In this document: in pieces, positions 7,159 to 7,934 of the stretch
How positions within the stretch are numbered: the first letter of the stretch is position 1
Layout: the number at the start of each line of letters is the position of its first letter
Assembly (NCBI GenBank): GCA_011523245.1
Contig: WTHG01000380.1
Span: forward strand, 1 to 7,934
Length of the DNA: 7,934 nucleotides
Source: Verrucomicrobiales bacterium
GTDB lineage: Bacteria; Verrucomicrobiota; Verrucomicrobiia; Limisphaerales; UBA1100
Direction of reading: 5' to 3'
Made by a program: the position numbers and the translations under genes
The notes under the pieces: model-generated
What the model was told of the DNA's origin: nothing
Database searches by the model: none
The model's input: only the letters and a program-made list of their open reading frames with translations

Positions 7159-7875
7159 TCAACTCATAATCGCCTTCACCACCTTGGCCGGTTCCACTCC
7201 GGTGAGGCGTTGGTCGAGACCCTGAAATTTGACGGTTAGCTTTTCGTGGTCGATGCCGAGGAGGTGAAGCATGGTGGCGTGGAGGTCGCGGACGTGGACG
7301 GGATTTTCGGCGACGTTGTAGCTGAAGTCGTCGGTTTTGCCGTAGTGTTGGCCGCCCTGAATGCCGCCGCCGGCGAGCCAGCCGGAGAAGCAGCGGGGAT
7401 GATGGTCGCGCCCGTACACGGTGCGGCTGATGCCGCCCTGACCAAAGACGGTGCGGCCAAATTCGCCGACGAACACCACGAGCGTGTCATCGAGCAGCCC
7501 GCGCGATTTCAGGTCGCTCAACAGCGCGGCGGTCGGCTGGTCGACGTCACGGCATTGGCCGCGCATGTTGTCGGGCAGGCGCGAGTGATGATCCCAGCCG
7601 CGGTGGAAGAGCTGCACAAAGCGCACGTCGCGCTCGATCATCCGGCGCGCGAGCAGGCAGTTGCGTGCGTACGAGCCGGTCTTGGTCACTTCAGGCCCGT
7701 ACATTTTCAGCACGGACTCCGGTTCCTTGGAAATATCCGTTAACTCCGGCACGCTCGATTGCATGCGGAAGGCCATCTCCTGCTGGGCGATGGTGGTGGC
7801 AATCTCCGGGTCGCCGATCTCCGCCTGATGTTTTCGGTTTAGCTCGGCCAACGAATCGAGCATGCGGCGGCGCAC
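7159..7875 (-). CDS. DUF1501 family protein, N-terminally truncated (probable pseudogene remnant)
   Basis: The 238 codons encode the C-terminal half of a DUF1501 protein; full-length members have roughly 430-490 residues. Conserved segments present are RRRMLDSLAELNRKH (2-16), EMAFRMQSSVPEL (33-45), WDHH (94-97), VGEFGRT (136-142), GRDHHP (155-160), LAGGGIQGGQHYGKTDD (167-183) and VRDLHATMLHLLGIDH (195-210). The Tat signal and the GGPSH-type segment are missing. Upstream of the GTG at 7875 the frame reads three codons and then TAG (7887-7885); neither other frame in 7876-7934 resembles the family, so this is not a simple frameshift. Translation might start at GTG 7875 or at ATG 7863, which has AAGGTG 9 nt upstream, but the product would lack an export signal. 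It belongs to a different subgroup from the DUF1501 protein at 4839-6254. Most likely a remnant cut by a rearrangement or insertion. Confidence 0.85.
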   Translation of the reverse strand: MRRRMLDSLAELNRKHQAEIGDPEIATTIAQQEMAFRMQSSVPELTDISKEPESVLKMYGPEVTKTGSYARNCLLARRMIERDVRFVQLFHRGWDHHSRLPDNMRGQCRDVDQPTAALLSDLKSRGLLDDTLVVFVGEFGRTVFGQGGISRTVYGRDHHPRCFSGWLAGGGIQGGQHYGKTDDFSYNVAENPVHVRDLHATMLHLLGIDHEKLTVKFQGLDQRLTGVEPAKVVKAIMS

Positions 7876-7903
7876 CTTGGCGATCTAAAGCCCAAAATCA
7901 AAG

Positions 7904-7933
7904 ACACCTGCACCCCATAAAAGGTGCAGGTGT
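7904..7933. repeat. 11-bp perfect inverted repeat (stem-loop), REP-like or terminator
   Basis: The arms ACACCTGCACC (7904-7914) and GGTGCAGGTGT (7923-7933) are perfect reverse complements around an 8-nt A-rich loop. Seven of the eleven pairs are G-C, so a stable hairpin is expected. Read on the minus strand it is followed by CTTTGATTTT, an imperfect T-tract, so it could terminate a minus-strand gene lying right of the window. It also lies about 30 nt from the point where the DUF1501 homology stops, which fits the edge of an inserted element or a REP-type palindrome. One copy in the window cannot separate these readings. Confidence 0.6.
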
Positions 7934-7934
7934 T

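Noticed and set aside
7246..7743. Plus-strand open frame of 165 codons opposite the truncated DUF1501 gene
   Set aside because: It mirrors the conserved DUF1501 codons; the Val/Ala-rich translation is typical of an antisense shadow.
1..7934. CRISPR array, tRNA, rRNA or integrase gene
   Set aside because: I found no repeated spacer-like units, no tRNA-like cloverleaf sequence and no recombinase motifs on either strand.

Overview
The window looks like an accessory region from the chromosome of a PVC-group bacterium, probably Verrucomicrobiota or Planctomycetota. This rests on protein content: the DUF1501, DUF1552 and planctomycete-type cytochrome (PSCyt1/DUF1587/DUF1592/DUF1588/DUF1585) families are strongly expanded in those phyla. 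The sequence alone does not decide between them. All six genes lie on the minus strand, so the window reads right to left. I see no rRNA, tRNA, CRISPR array or transposase gene.

Right edge (7159-7934): the C-terminal half of a DUF1501 protein. Its N-terminal half and export signal are absent. They are replaced by sequence with an in-frame stop and an 11-bp perfect inverted repeat, so the gene appears broken. Next (6321-7121) comes an intact secreted alpha/beta-hydrolase of the esterase type, with a possible leaderless promoter directly in front of it.

Main block (1-6254): a compact cassette of four genes in the order DUF1501, long di-heme DUF1592-type cytochrome (808 aa), DUF1552, and a second DUF1592-type cytochrome that runs off the left edge. 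The gaps are 6, 22 and 2 nt, which suggests one transcript with coupled translation. The 66-nt AT-rich gap before the first gene is the best place for a promoter and carries a dyad that covers the ribosome binding site.

Working together: DUF1501 and DUF1552 carry twin-arginine (Tat) signals, and the two cytochromes carry Sec-type signals with CxxCH haem motifs, so all four products should act outside the cytoplasm. A reasonable inference is a periplasmic or surface module that pairs two Tat-exported proteins (at least DUF1501 being alkaline-phosphatase/sulfatase-like) with electron-carrying cytochromes, perhaps acting on an external polymer or sulfated substrate. No substrate can be read from the sequence. 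The families are known but functionally uncharacterised. The cytochrome-DUF1552-cytochrome arrangement and the broken DUF1501 end are the most notable points.
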